Below are positions 10,264-21,100 of a stretch of 64,000 nucleotides of DNA, in pieces. The DNA is from Brachionus plicatilis. Lineage: Eukaryota > Rotifera > Eurotatoria > Ploima > Brachionidae. The notes beneath the pieces were generated by a model. The model was not told where the DNA came from and made no database searches. It saw only the letters and a program-made list of their open reading frames with translations. The position numbers and the translations under genes were made by a program. The stretch's first letter is position 1. Every line of letters starts with the position of its first letter. Location: NCBI GenBank assembly GCA_010279815.1, contig QEOQ01000226.1, positions 704,976 through 768,975 on the forward strand, written 5' to 3'.

Positions 10264-11291
10264 CAGGGATGACCAAAAATGCAATATTTTTTTTAAAAAA
10301 ATGCGACAAAAATGCAAAATTTTAAAAAATTTTAATTTATTTAATTTAAGTGATGAATTTTTCAATTTGACAAAAGTACATATTAAATATGTAGTTGAAA
10401 AAAAAATATAAACCAATATCTGACTAGTCATCTATCATTTTTGACTTAACCACCATTATTCTAGATCGAAATCTTTCAAAAAGTTTGTTTCGTTAACTCA
10501 GAACTTATTTCTAAATAAATTGTCCATTTGTCAAATATTTCAGCCTTTAAGTTCTCTGAAAAAGAAAATTCTTGCAAGTCTTTGGAAAGAAATACAATTT
10601 GAAACGGGTCAAATTTTCGATCATTCTTAAAAAGTTCCTGAGCTGGTTGAGAACCATCAATAAAGTACTTTTTAAGCTTTAATTGAGCATCATTAAATAA
10701 CTACGTGGCGAATTTATCCTCATAGGTTAATTGTTTTTTATAATAATACCAACTATCCAAAAATAAAAATCAAAAATGATTGAATAAACATTTTATTTTT
10801 CTATATTTTTAGTGAAAATGAAAGTAAAATCGAATTGAATTTCTTAGGTATTGAAGATTTTTTCAATAAGCAAATTTTGACATTTATTGAAGGTTTATTT
10901 GCCACAGTAAATTAAAAACTTTACTTTTAACATCAATTTCTGTTAAAAGAAATTAAAAAAGAGTTTCAAATAAAAAAATTATTTTATTTTATGCGTATAT
11001 TGACGTCGGAGAAACAAATGTCAAGAAACAAATTGAATAAAATTTTTTTTTAAAAATAACAGCTGATGTAGCAAATTTTGCTACACAATGCTACATTTGA
11101 TTTATTAAAAAAAATTTACTTTTAGTAATTAAAATAAAGTTTTAATCAATACAAAATAGGAAATTGATAAAAAATTTTAAGTTCCCCTTAAATTTACCAA
11201 TTAAAAATGCAAAAAATGCAAATTGGAAAAAAAATGAAAATAAATGAAAAAAAATGCAAAAAAATGCAAATGCATTTATTGGTCGTCCCTG
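10264..11291. mobile_element. hAT element with perfect 8-bp target duplication
   Basis: The left end is CAGGGATGACCAAAAATGCA; the right end gives CAGGGACGACCAATAAATGC on the other strand. The flanking ATGATAAC occurs at 10256-10263 and 11292-11299. CAGGG-type ends with an 8-bp duplication are diagnostic of hAT elements. It sits in the subterminal repeats of the 9581-11405 element. The interior holds a decayed minus-strand coding relic at 10476-10724. Confidence 0.9.
10476..10724 (-). pseudogene. Decayed ORF within hAT element, probable transposase relic
   Basis: The minus frame is open for about 75 codons apart from one TAG, with segments such as QLKLKKYFIDGSQPAQEL and FQIVFLSKDLQEFSFSENLK. 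Composition is protein-like and it lies inside a defined hAT element, so a transposase relic is the simplest reading, but no catalytic residues can be assigned. Confidence 0.4.
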
Positions 11292-11736
11292 ATGATAACG
11301 AAATAGGCTGATAACTATCTAGTTATCAGAATGTTAACATAACCTTTATGGTCATCAATGGTAACATTACATTATGTTAACACTTGATAACACTATCGAC
11401 CAGACCCGAATAAGTAAATAAGATTATTTTTAATTAGAAATATTAAACAGTCTTTTTAAAAGACATCTAATATCAAGTCAAAAATAAAAGATTCAGTAGG
11501 TGAATGGCTTTCATAATACAAAAGTTCCATTTGTCAGAAAGGTTTTTTTTTTTGCATAAAAAATTACGAAAAAAATGAATCTCTTTTAGAAGAAATTCCA
11601 AATAATTTGTTGTTGGAGTCTCTAAAAACAGAGGCTTTTCCAAGAAAAAAGTAAGAGAGAAAAGCATTATCTATATGGCGGTTTGTAGTTTTCTTACATT
11701 AGATTTGATACACATTACATCATTAGACAACCAGCA

Positions 11737-12081
11737 ATGAGTAAAATGAGTAAGTTTTCACTTTCATTTTTAATAATTTTTGTTTAAGATATAAAGCCCT
11801 CAACAATATTGGACATGTTGGAACATCAAAAAATTGAATTTCTAAGGTAATGAGTTTGATTCTGAGCCAATATTCAATAATCACCTGCGACAAAAGATAC
11901 GATTAGATTGTAAGAAGAAAAAATCAGTGAATCAGCGAAAAAAATAAAACACAGGAGACCTGCTGGATCTAAACATAAAAAAGATAACCTATCTTTATTG
12001 AGTATAGTCAAACTAATTAGTTGTGAGATTTTCTCAAACTCATTTTTTTTTGAAATAACAGAAAATCGAATAAGTTTTTGA
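11737..12081 (+). CDS. Candidate small three-exon gene with basic AT-hook-like patch
   Basis: The exons are 11737-11749, 11789-11846 and 11928-12081, joined by GTAAGT and GTAATG donors and ...TTTAAG and ...ATCAG acceptors. Phases agree and give a 74-aa frame starting MSKMNIKPSTILDMLEH. Exon 3 carries KHRRPAGSKHKK, similar to an AT-hook (RxRPxGSK). The rest is unremarkable. It could be a small DNA-binding protein or a transposon-derived ORF. The model was built by eye. The preceding bases 11406-11736 hold no feature. Confidence 0.35.
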
Positions 12082-12361
12082 ATTTTTCAATAAAAAATTC
12101 GTAATCAGCATCTAAAAATACATAAAATAATTTTCTTTATTTAAATTTTAACCAATTATTAAGAAAATTTTTTATGAGGATCAGCATTTTCTTTAAAGTA
12201 GCGAAGATTAATCGTTTAAATAAAATTTAAAAAAAATATATATTCTTTTTTATTGGTTATTTTTATTAACAAAAACGTTCTTTTTATGCTTTTTTTTATT
12301 TAATAAAAAAATTTTTTAAAGAAAAGTTATAGTCATTCAAGGAAAATTTCACAGTTTTACC

Positions 12362-12687
12362 CAGTGTTGTTTAAAAGTCTCAAGTCAAGTCCAAGTACGG
12401 ACTTTTTTTTTCAAAAGTCCGAGCAAAGACTTTAAAATTTTTTTTTTTAAATTTCCTTTCAAAAGTCTAACTCCATGCTTTAAAATTTTGAATACTGAAG
12501 AAGAATTGTAAAGACATTTATGCTAAAATTGCAAAAAAATTCTGATATATGGCAAATCAATTGCATTATACAACCCAAGAGTATATAAATTTTTTGATAT
12601 GATCTAACAAATTTTTTGATATGATCTAGCAAATTTTTTGAAAAGTCTGGACTTGGACTTTTTTTTAAAAAAAACTCAACAACTCTG
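12362..12687. mobile_element. hAT-like non-autonomous element (CAGTGTTGTT ends)
   Basis: The left end CAGTGTTGTTTAAAAGTC and the inverse of the right end, CAGAGTTGTTGAGTTTTT, are imperfect inverted repeats. The subterminal word AGTCCAAGTC occurs at both ends. A relative lies at 20837-21100, and a left-end fragment (CAGAGTTGTTTAAAAT) lies near 29464. Flanking 8-mers do not match, so the insertion is old. Bases 12688-13252 hold no gene; TTGACTTAA words near 13077-13160 resemble the same family. Confidence 0.6.
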
Positions 12688-13252
12688 AATTACTATATTA
12701 ATTTTTTTGTAAAAAAAAATTTTTTTTATGTTTGCATTAATCTATACAATTTTTTTCTTGTTTAATTAGTAAATAGAATAATTCCAAGAGAAAATCCTAT
12801 TTATTTTTTTAAAATAAATTAGCAGTTTTTTCTTGCTTCATTAAAATCGTATGAAAATTTTTATTGAAAGACGAATAAATAAACCAAACATATATTCAAT
12901 TATCATAAAAATTTAAATCAGAGTTGTTTTAAAGAATGAATGACAAATTTTTATTTTATTTCAATTTTATTTTTCTCTTCATATCGGTCAAAATTTCATG
13001 TGGCCGCTATAATTGGAATGATAAAAATTCCATTTCTGGTGAACGATTTGCCCGCAAACTGCAATATTTTTTTTGACTTAAACATGACTTACATGACATT
13101 TTAAGTTAAGTCATGATTTTAAATTTAGTGATTTTGACTTAAACTTGTCACTTAAAAAAATATAGAAAGCTATTATATTTTTTAGAAATGTGAAAATTTA
13201 GCACAAAAATTACAGTACAAAAAATAAAATATTTATAACTTATTTATAAAAT

Positions 13253-13332
13253 GGTTCTTTAAAGAGTACAATATCGTACAGCTTGGAATTCGTTTGTACA
13301 AATTTGTACGATATTGTACTCTTTAAAGAACC
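13253..13332. repeat. Perfect 28-bp-arm hairpin
   Basis: Bases 13253-13280 (GGTTCTTTAAAGAGTACAAT...) are the exact reverse complement of 13305-13332, with a 24-base loop. The perfect arms suggest a recent foldback insertion or a structural element. There is no ORF. Confidence 0.8.
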
Positions 13333-13553
13333 ACTTTGGCACAATCGGAATGAAACTTAGTCCTTCTTTACATCCCCTTCCTTCCATAAAAATTTTAAAT
13401 TTTAAAGTTTTTTTTTTGATTGGAGAAAAAATTATTTTTATTAATTTTGTCTATAAGTTAATAATAAGAAAAAACAATAATTAGTATGTCAAAGTTTATT
13501 TAAAAACTCAAATTTTCTTACAATCTAACATTTTTTTTAATTCAATGGCTAAT

Positions 13554-13981
13554 TTATCCCAATAGATCCCATCTTGGCACTTGTCTTTTCCAATCTTTCC
13601 ACATTCCGTCAGCTCGACCTGAACAAAATTAATTTTTTTTTAAAATAAAATTTGTGAAAAAGATAAAAAAATTACGTTTTCTTTGCATTTCTCCTTGATC
13701 ACCCAAACCACTTTGAACTTGCTGATCCATCGGTGGCTCAGTTGTCAATTCAGACATAACTCCTTGGGCCATTGGCATTTCAGTTGTTGTTTCTTCCATT
13801 TGATCAACTTGTCTTTTCCAATCTTTCCACTTTCCATCTTGTCTTTTGTTCCACTGATTCCACGCTTGAAATTTACATTTAAAAATAAAATTGAAAAATT
13901 TTGAATAATCTCACTATTAGCAGAAACACTATTTAAGACAATGGTGCCGATGAATAAAACAGCCAAGGATAGGTTCTTCAT
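13554..13981 (-). CDS. Secreted peptide precursor A (neuropeptide-like), 3 exons
   Basis: The exons are 13981-13915, 13864-13676 and 13618-13554, with clear GT-AG introns of 50 and 57 nt and phase 1 at every junction; the product is 106 aa. It opens with a signal peptide (MKNLSLAVLFIGTIVLNSVSA). The mature part contains WNQWN-KR-QDGKWKDW-KR, an acidic Thr/Pro/Met-rich spacer (MEETTTEMPMAQGVMSE), then RKRR-ADGMWKDW-KR-QVPRWDLLG and a stop. Short Trp peptides between dibasic sites, and a C-terminal Gly that could be amidated, fit a processed neuropeptide or peptide-hormone precursor. A secreted structural or glycosylated protein is the alternative. The paralog at 45523-46508 has the same exon plan with extra repeat exons. 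A TATA box lies 78 bp upstream of the ATG. I do not recognise the family from other animals. Confidence 0.75.
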
Positions 13982-14050
13982 GGTTAATTTTGATCTCTTC
14001 AATTAAATTTTCAAACCTTAAATTGTTTGGAATTTGCTGAAGACAGATTT

Positions 14051-14120
14051 CTTTTTATATGGCATTTTAAGTTACATTTTTTTATTTTTGTTAGAAAATA
14101 TTTTGCGGATGGTGACACCA
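14051..14120 (-). promoter_or_regulatory. Promoter of peptide precursor A: TATA box and GGTGTCACC element
   Basis: On the minus strand TATAAAAAG (14059-14051) lies 78 bp before the ATG, and a palindromic TGGTGTCACC lies at 14120-14111. Both, and the words between and around them (AAATGCCATATAAAAAG, GGCCAAATATTTTG), recur at the same distance upstream of the paralog at 46508, whereas the DNA beyond differs. Confidence 0.65.
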
Positions 14121-14129
14121 ATTACAAAA

Positions 14130-17127
14130 TATTTGGCCATTAATAACTTGACCTTTAAAGGAATGGTGAAAAAATTTATTATGCAACAAAATTGTGTTTT
14201 GATTTAACCCAGATTTGATGATATTTGGTCTATTTTGTCATGTTGGAAAATAAAAATCTGGCTTAATCTTTTCCACACTGATCTTACGAGACTCGAGTTG
14301 AATATATTTAACTCTACAATCTCCTTAAACTCTTAACAAGAGCCCGAAAACATGACTATTTCTAGCTAGTTTTTAGAAAATTAGCTCAAAATATATGTAA
14401 ATTGATCACCAAATTGTCATTATTATTATCTAAAAGGGGTTAATTACAATCTAGAGTCTAATCTCAAGATAAATACGAAATTTCTCTAAGTCGTTTTAAA
14501 TCTTTATTTATTTAAAATTTCAACTTTTTTTCTATTTTTTCTTTTTTGGCTCGTTTTTTCTCCTTTGCCTTTGTATGTTTTTGTGTTTAGAGATTTTTCA
14601 AATAAACAAACAATGAGATGAGATAAAGAGATATGATAGGAGATGGAGTGATAGATGATGCTTTAATGGGGACTTCAAGTTTGTACACAAACTCTTCTGG
14701 GTGCACCAATCTTGACCTTGTCAATTCAGCCATTTTGTCGAAATTTTTCCAATTAAAATTGTTTACAATCTATAATGTTTGTACACAATTTTGATCAGGT
14801 TATTTTTCATCCAAAACTCCAAATATCAAATTATTTTTAAACGCATACAATTAAAAACAAGGCAGAGAAAGTGAGCTTGTTACATCATTGAATTATTTAA
14901 ATTTTTGGAATTGAAAAAAAAATTTACATTTAAGCTTTACTTAAAAAATTTTCTTTTTTTGTTTTAGAAAAAATCCGCGCTATTGTTTTTTCTGAAGCTC
15001 GGTATTTTAATAAGCAGCCATGAGATCACTCGGTCTTATTTCAATTTCAAATAATCAACAAAAATAAAAAGGTAGAATTTTAATTTCAAAAATAAAAATT
15101 TTTTTTCCTCTCAGTAATGAGTTTTAGCATATTTAGATAAATTTACTAAGTTAACAATTTTTAATAAGATTTATCTTTGGTATTTTGAATAAAGACGGAT
15201 TTATTTCAAAAAGGTAAATAATCTCATTTAATTTGAATAATTTAAAATAATAGCCAAAAACATTTTATCTTGGGGCAATTTTCTTAGGGGCTTAACAAAC
15301 TGCATCTGATAATTACTCTCAATTTTGCTTTATTACTTTAAAGCGTAGTAAATTTGTCTAAAAAGGTTCTTTTGTTTATTTGAGCTTTATTTCCAAGCGA
15401 CCAAAGAGTTCTCATTAATGTTTTTCAATGAAAGCCTAATTGTTAAGGTCACGCTATTTATTCTACAGCATTATCACTTTTTAAATAATCCATTTTTTAA
15501 TTATAAAATATTATTCTAGACAATTTGTTTGATTGTTGACGAAAATAAAGCTAAGTCTTGGATTAAATTAATATTTAATGAATTGATATGAAAATTGTAA
15601 ATAAAGGATTTAACAAAGGCTAAGACAGATTTTTTTATTTTTTTTTAAATAAAAATATCTCGAAATTAATTATTAATAATCGACCATTTTAGGTTATTTT
15701 CTAGTAAAAGATGTTTTTATTTTTTTCGCTAAAAAAAAAACAATATTTTTAAGGCTAATAAAATATTTTAAAATTTTTTTCAGATCATAATTTTTCATTT
15801 TCGGTAATGAAGAAAAAATGTTTTCAGAGAAAAACAAATAGGAAAATTTGATTTCTTTAATTTTAATTAAAATACTTTTATGACTTCTAGACCTTGATTT
15901 TTCCACTCGCAGAGTCAGAGAAGTATCTCTAGAATTGCATAACCTTTAATCTAGACTAAATTCTGAACTTATTTTTTTGATCATAATATTCCTGTTTGCA
16001 TCTTGCTGGATAAATTTTATGAAAAAGTTTTTTTTTCAATCAAAAACAATTTTTTTTAATTATTGGTGATGCTTTTTGAAAATAAAAATAAAGCCCAAAA
16101 ATATATATAAAACAATATCATTGTTTATTGGAAGTTTAGAAGAATAGTTTACAAAAATTTTAGTGTGACTAAATTTGAAAAATTTTTAGGAGTATTTTTT
16201 GATTTTAATTAAATTTGTTTATTGTCGTTTTTTAAACTGCTGAAAATATAAACATGTTTAAATTTTGTGAACTTCTAGAAATATAGATCAAAAATTAATT
16301 AAAAAATTGTAAGATAAGTGAACTTTTTATTTATCAAAATCATTTTTAATAATTTTGTATTTAATTCAAGTTTCATTAGTCTTTAATCTAGTTCGATTTT
16401 TTTTAAATGTTTAAAACCATTTTTAATATTTAATGCTTATTTAAGACAAATTTAAGAAATAAAAAAAGATTAGTTCCCAGATCCTGTCTGTAGTGCTTCT
16501 TTAACTTATTGCAAAGTTATATTCTATTTCCACAAATTATCTAAATCAAATTTATTTCACATATTTTTAAATTAAATACAATTAATATGAACTCGAAATA
16601 AATTTAAATAATTTTTGTTTTTTTTCCGTCTAACATTTAGAAGAAGGATATTAAATCAATTTATTTGAATTTTGAAAAAAAAGACCCTATAAATTTTCAT
16701 GAACATGCATTTATTTCTTTATGAAATTAACTCCTTAAATTCAAATAAAAATTATTAATTCAAAGCTTGAATTAGGAAAGTATAATAACTTAAACCAACA
16801 TAGTGATAGGTAAACATCAAAAAAGGTGGATGGAGGTAAGCAATTTTTGGCTTTTTTAGGAACCAAGAGTCAAGTTATTTATTCAGTAATTTTTAAGATA
16901 AAAATTGCTAAAGGAATGGAACAATCAATGCTTTTTTTTAAACTTTAATGACATGTGGATATAAAGTTCATTATATGAATATGTTATGTGAAATAAAGTG
17001 GGTGATAAAATGTTTGGGATTAGAGAAAGATAAGGTTCTTTTTTGGTTTTTTCTTTATTTAATCTAAGTAAATTAGATCGTGGTTAAGTAAAGTTAAAGT
17101 AAAAAGAAGTAACAAAGAAATATAAGC
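14130..17127. other. Gene-poor AT-rich stretch
   Basis: I see no supported gene or complete element. Open frames here are short and of low-complexity composition. A weakly structured stretch near 14640-14720 is slightly less AT-rich but has no clear frame. Confidence 0.4.
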
Positions 17128-17247
17128 TTAGAAAACAAGCCGAAAATTGGCTGTCACATCCAACTTGTCCCTCCACATTAAATAGTCAAAATATTTTTTT
17201 TCTAATTTTTCATAGAAGTGCTTTATGACATGCTGGAACTCAAAGTC
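17128..17247 (-). CDS. Orphan terminal exon of an unrecognised gene
   Basis: After an acceptor (atttaattttag) the minus strand reads 39 codons to a stop: DFEFQHVIKHFYEKLEKKYF then DYLMWRDKLDVTANFRLVF. Non-AT-rich codons (TTC, CAG, GTC, CGG, GCC) and charged amphipathic content argue for real coding DNA. An in-frame TAG spans the splice site, so it must be spliced to upstream exons, which I could not find between 17250 and 20000. It may be a gene remnant. Function unknown. Confidence 0.4.
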   Translation of the reverse strand, partial: DFEFQHVIKHFYEKLEKKYFDYLMWRDKLDVTANFRLVF

Positions 17248-17249
17248 CT

Positions 17250-20200
17250 AAAATTAAATTTAAATTTCTGTAAATTTATTCTTTTGAATTAAAAAAAGTC
17301 TTTTTGTTTATATATTTATTTAAAGATCTAATAAATAATTGATTGTTTATAATTATTTTACATTATTCAAAATTTATCAAAAATGTGTCATTTAAAATTG
17401 ATTTAAATTTTTTTTTTTTTTTTTAAATTATCTTTAAGGTTGTTAAACAAAAAATTTGTATTTATTGCATCATTTTTCTAATTTTTCTTTATATTTAATT
17501 TTAAGTGCTGGATCAAATGTAAAATTCAGAAAAATAATTATTTATTTTTTTTGAAAAATTCTCATGCTTTTAATTCAAAAAACTTGATTTTAATGCGGGC
17601 TCAAAACTTAAAAAAAATCTCTAGAGCATGCGGTTTTAGATAAGAATGTTTTAACATGGGACAGATAGTGTTTGTTGGAGGCACTAAAGCTGTGTTTTTG
17701 TCTATGACGCTTCAATATTGAACAAAGGAATACGGTATTAGAATTTTAACTTTTATTTGATCAGGTTTTTTATGTTGATCTGATATCTAGGTATAATTTT
17801 GGACTGGTCGCCTTTTCAACGCATAAGAATTTTTTTTAGGAAGTTATTTTTTTAATAAAAATTTTTGAAAAATTGGTCACTAAAATTTAAAAACTGGTCA
17901 TATAAATTTAATAAATTTTTTTTTGTAAGCATTATTCTACTGATCACATATTGAGTGGCCAGTAGAGTATAAAAATATATCTGGTCACATTATAAGCAAG
18001 ATCCAAATATTATTCTTTAAAAATAAATTTTAAAAAACTAAATGGGACACTTTTTTCTGTAAACATTACAAATTATTTTTAGTTAGATTTTTTGTCTTTT
18101 CAACTTCTTTATTTCGACATTTGGTTTTAGTAGCAAGACCCTAACACCCTAACGACTGAAATCCACTACTTTTTACTAGTTAAATTTATTTGACTTTAGA
18201 AAATTACACAAAAAATATTATTTTCAATTAATCTTGTAATTTTATTCCAAAAGAAATAAGTGCACCTCTAAGATTGTATATTTATTATGGGTTGAAGTTA
18301 GAAACTATAGACTCAAAAATTTTTCTATCTAATTTCTTCAAAGACTATTTTAGTAAAAATTATTTAATTTAAGTTTTCGATAGAAACTCTTAACAGTTTT
18401 TTTTGCTAAATTTCAAATGGTGTTAAACTTTGATTAATTCTCTAGACTGTACAATATCGATTTGATAAACAAAGATAAGGATTTAAATTTTGTTTTCATT
18501 TAAACAATAAATTTAATTTAATATTTAATTTTGTAGAAATAGAATAAATACTACCACAGCATGGTTTTTACTCAAATGATTGTTGTTCTAATGATGATCA
18601 TGCCTACTGAAGTGTGATTTCTGATATGTGCCAATGATATTTGGCACTAAATATTCTTTTTTTTTAATTTAAATTTTTCTGTAAAATCTTCTCTTATTTT
18701 CTCTTCTCTCTGATTGATAGCATGATAAGCTCAAGTTGCTGTTATACGTATACGTCAACATGGTTTAGCCTTATCAGCTCATGTATCATTTTTGCTTATC
18801 GTTTTTAAGTATATTTATGACCTTTTGAGTGTTAAAGTTCGATACTGAAAACCTTATAATATTTTATCATTACTGAATTTATCTAAAAATTTTTTTGATC
18901 TTTTTTTTGTAAAAAAATAATTAAAAAATTTAGTTCAAAAGAACAAATTCGAGAAAATTTTCAAAGATAAAGATATATTCAATGTACACATAACTTGTTT
19001 TCAGCTTAATTTAATTTTAAATGCAATCATCTCAATTAGAGTGCTAAAATTTAGTCAACTGATTATTTTGTTTAATTTTTTCATTTTGATTTACTACTCT
19101 TAATTGTATACTAAGAAAATTTTTTTATTAGTACTATTAATATTAACACAATAGCTTAAAATTTGACTCTTAAACTATTTTTAAGGTGCAACACAACAAT
19201 AAATAAATTTATTTAAGATTATAAATCTCAAGTTTCCTGTTAAAAGTTAGATAATATATTCATTTAAAATATAAAAATGATTTTTAAAATTTGATTTATG
19301 AATACCATAAAATTAGTATTAGAATTGTTTTTTAATACGATTTAGGTTTTAAAATTGATTAAAGAATTAAATCTTATTTTTAAATTTACTTGGCCTTTGA
19401 GTTAACAAAAAAAAAATATTTTTAACATAGATATTTAATTTTTTCTGAATTTAATAGATCTCAGTTAAAAAAATTAACAATGCACTAAATTTTGAGACAA
19501 TGAAAAATAATTGTTCAATTTGAAGCCCTCGATAATTCACCTTAGACTTGGAAACTCAAAAATCATTTAGAGAAGCCATTAGTAATCATTTTTTAAATCA
19601 TAAAGTTTTCAAAATTATATTTCAAAAGTAACTCATGTTTTTTTCTTCAACTTTATTATCAGAAGACAGATTAATTGATTTTGAAACTAAATTTACATTA
19701 TTAAACCTCGGAGTTATTTTAAGACTGGGGTATGTTAAGTAAATATGTCATTTTTTTGTTAAGTAATTATTTCTGAAATATTAAAAAAATTATTAAACAA
19801 TTTATTTAAAATGAAAAAAAAATTTCGTATTCTAAATTAAAAAAAAAACATCAGCATGTTATATCAAAGAAGTTTTTCAAGTAACAAGTAAATAAAATTT
19901 CTTTCTATTTTGTGTTAAATTCATGTTACTAAAAAACATCTAAATTTTCGCAATTAGGTTTATTTATTGTTTTTGACATAATATGATAAGAAAAAAATGA
20001 ATCAAAACGCTAATAGCAAAAGTATTCAGTAAGTTTCAAGAATAATCAGGATATTTCTTTTGAAATTTTTAAATAGTTTTGAAAGCTTTTATAAAGATTT
20101 TAGATTGACTTATTTTTATAATTTTACTCTAATTGATCGAGATTAAATAAAAAGCAAAGTTTTTTATTTATTAAAAATTTTCAAATATATTTATTTTCTG

Positions 20201-20836
20201 AAAATTTTGGTGTATACTGCTAAATATATTAAAAGAATCAAATGAACTTATCAACTAAATTATGCTCTTTTAAGTATTGAATATTTTAAGAATTTTTTAA
20301 AAAAATTTAAAAGAATTCCAAAATTAACAGAAAATAATTTTTTTCATTTATTGATTTACTTGTTGCTCCATTTTGTTCCATGTTTTTAGAAAAATTTACC
20401 TGTCTTCTTTTTTTTTTCTAGAAAGTTTTATTTTTGTTTTTCAAAGTTTTGAAATTTTATGTTTTCCATTTATTAGAAACAAAAAACTTAAACGACTGGG
20501 TGGTTTTAGAAATATGCTACTAGAATTTATAATATCTTCTACCAGTTATTTTACAGACTCTTTTTTCTTGTTAAACCTAAATTTCATTGCCAAAGCTACA
20601 GTTTGAATACATCCTAAAGGAATCAAATAACTAAGATTAATTTTATTTAATTTTTTATAATAATTTTGGGGAAGATTTTAAGGTACGTCCGAATGGTTTA
20701 AGACCTTAAAGGTCTTAGTAAACTCTCATGAAAGTAAAAATTAATTTAAAAATAGATACTCGAATTATAAAATCAAAAAATTGGAACAAAAAAAAAATCA
20801 ACTAAGATTAATGAAATAGCTTTATTTAGAATTTAG
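17250..20836. other. Gene-poor AT-rich stretch
   Basis: No supported gene. A 42-codon minus frame at about 17610-17740 and a short signal-like plus frame at 18562 were considered and not accepted. No inverted-repeat element with defined ends was found. Confidence 0.4.
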
Positions 20837-21100
20837 CTGAGTTGTTTAAAACTCACCAGTCTCAAGTCAAGTCCAAGCCCGGACTTTTTTTTTTTAGTTT
20901 TCTTTCAAAAGTCCAAGTTCAGGCTTTAAAATTTTGAATACTGAAGAAGAATTGTAAAGACGTTTATGCTAAAATTGCAAGAAAACTCTGATATATGGCA
21001 AATCTATTGCATTAGACAACCCAAGAGTATATAAATTTTTTGATATGAAGCCTGATCTACCAAATTTTTAAAAAAGTCTGGACTTGGACATTTTTATTAG
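20837..21100. mobile_element. Diverged copy of the 12362-12687 element
   Basis: From GAGTTGTTTAAAA onward the text follows 12362-12687, including CTCAAGTCAAGTCCAAG, GAATACTGAAGAAGAATTG and GACAACCCAAGAGTATATAA. The right end is truncated after GGACTTGGAC. Both copies share small changes and there is no coding potential. Confidence 0.75.

Larger units (their letters stand above)
9581..11405. mobile_element. Larger TIR element interrupted by a hAT insertion
   Basis: Arms of about 120 bp (9581-~9702 and ~11290-11405) begin GTCTGGTCGATAGTGTTATC in inverted orientation. Subterminal sequence repeats TGTTATCAT (9751-9830, 10200-10263). A clear target duplication was not found. A hAT element occupies 10264-11291. 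A C2H2 zinc-finger relic lies at 9942-10016 on the minus strand and may come from this element's protein. Confidence 0.8.

Noticed and set aside
13745..14002. Minus ORF reading through intron 1 of peptide precursor A
   Set aside because: The spliced model with consensus GT-AG sites restores the repeats seen in the paralog; the unspliced frame loses them.
17610..17740. 42-codon minus frame with FLCSILKRHRQKHSFSASNK
   Set aside because: Bounded by stops on both sides without convincing splice sites.
18562..18615. Signal-like MVFTQMIVVLMMIMPTEV
   Set aside because: Eighteen codons only and no downstream exon could be paired; hydrophobic runs are common by chance here.
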